DNA from: Vanilla planifolia
Lineage: Eukaryota > Streptophyta > Magnoliopsida > Asparagales > Orchidaceae
Direction: 5' to 3'
DNA length: 64,000 nt
Assembly (NCBI GenBank): GCA_023846275.1
Contig: CM043870.1
Span: 15,608,385 to 15,672,384 of the forward strand
The notes under the pieces are model-generated. The model saw nothing but the letters and a program-made list of their open reading frames with translations, was not told the origin of the DNA and ran no database searches. Shown piece after piece: positions 63,419 through 64,000 of the stretch. How positions within the stretch are numbered: the first letter of the stretch is position 1; each line of letters opens with the position of its first letter. The position numbers and the translations under genes were made by a program.

Positions 63419-64000
63419 AAAAACTAAATTATTTTGTGCAGTACAATATATGGGTATTATATAAATATGATTAGTTAATGGTCTAAGCAACTTGAGTGAA
63501 AGAAAAAATAAAGAGTTTTGTATAATGCAATATATATTATCAAACATGTATGATCATGCATTGAGTAGAATAAGAAAAGAAAGAAAAACTAATGAGTTTT
63601 GTATAATAAGTATATGCTCTTATATAATATGACCAATTATTTAAGTTGCTATGAAAAAGGAAAACCATGAATTTCATATAGCATGATACACTATTGTCAT
63701 GCTACATGAGAAATTGATATTTTTGTAATTGTATAATATGATCCTTTTGAATATACAATATAAACATGAGAAAACATCACCTAACAATTGTTTAATCTTT
63801 TAAAAAATCAAAAGTTAGCCATTGGGTTATGATAGTGATTTTGTTAAGAAACATTTTAAGTGTTCCTTTCCAAGAAATATCTTTAAGAATTTATATGAAA
63901 ATGTTATTGCAAGAAATTTTAGATCCAAGGTGGTGATTTGTGCTTCAACTTTCAAGATTTCATTCACCTCACCATTTTTGGCAACTTTATTTTTGAGAAA
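63419..64000. repeat. 4,832-bp tandem unit, copy 4 (partial, runs off the window)
   Basis: The first 582 bp of a further unit, starting AAAAACTAAATT and continuing through the LTR sub-repeats. The array therefore extends beyond the window and its true copy number is unknown. Confidence 0.95.

Noticed and set aside
48923..64000. Array considered as a CRISPR-like or ribosomal repeat
   Set aside because: The unit is 4.8 kb of retrotransposon debris with no spacers, and no rRNA sequence was recognised.

Overview
This window looks like nuclear DNA from a large, repeat-rich flowering-plant genome. The evidence is one spliced plant-type F-box/kelch-repeat gene with AT-rich introns and canonical GT-AG borders. 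It sits among decayed Ty1/copia, Ty3/gypsy and LINE retrotransposons, including short gag-only LTR elements. The DNA is strongly AT-rich and visibly poor in CG outside the exons, as expected for old, methylated, deaminated repeats. The species cannot be named from sequence alone. I see no prokaryotic operons, CRISPR arrays, tRNA or rRNA genes.

Layout. 1-9.0 kb: AT-rich repeat debris with an LTR (1187-1785) and a broken LINE (about 3070-5470). 9.09-26.2 kb: the only convincing protein-coding gene, on the + strand, with exon 1 at 9192-9624 and exon 2 at 24937-25889 (461 aa). A 15.3-kb phase-1 intron interrupts the first kelch repeat. That intron holds a compact gag-protease LTR element in sense orientation (about 12.55-15.39 kb) and a near full-length but dead Ty3/gypsy element in antisense (about 15.75-22.08 kb). 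26.2-30.2 kb: unassigned AT-rich sequence. 30.2-33.4 kb: a second copy of the compact gag-protease element, preceded by the 3' tail of a third. 33.4-41.7 kb: AT-rich DNA with a 47-bp minisatellite and probably one very long solitary LTR. 41.9-48.9 kb: overlapping Ty1/copia remnants (gag, RT, RNase H, LTR). 48.9-64.0 kb: a head-to-tail array of a 4,832-bp unit, three full copies plus a partial fourth, with no difference seen between copies. The unit is a chimera of copia LTR, copia gag and Ty3/gypsy gag-protease-RT fragments.

The host gene probably encodes the substrate-recognition subunit of an SCF ubiquitin ligase. Everything else is transposon-derived. The points most worth following up are the young-looking 4.83-kb tandem array (real amplification or assembly artefact), the compact gag-protease-only LTR family seen in several copies, and the extreme transposon load inside one intron of a housekeeping-type F-box gene.
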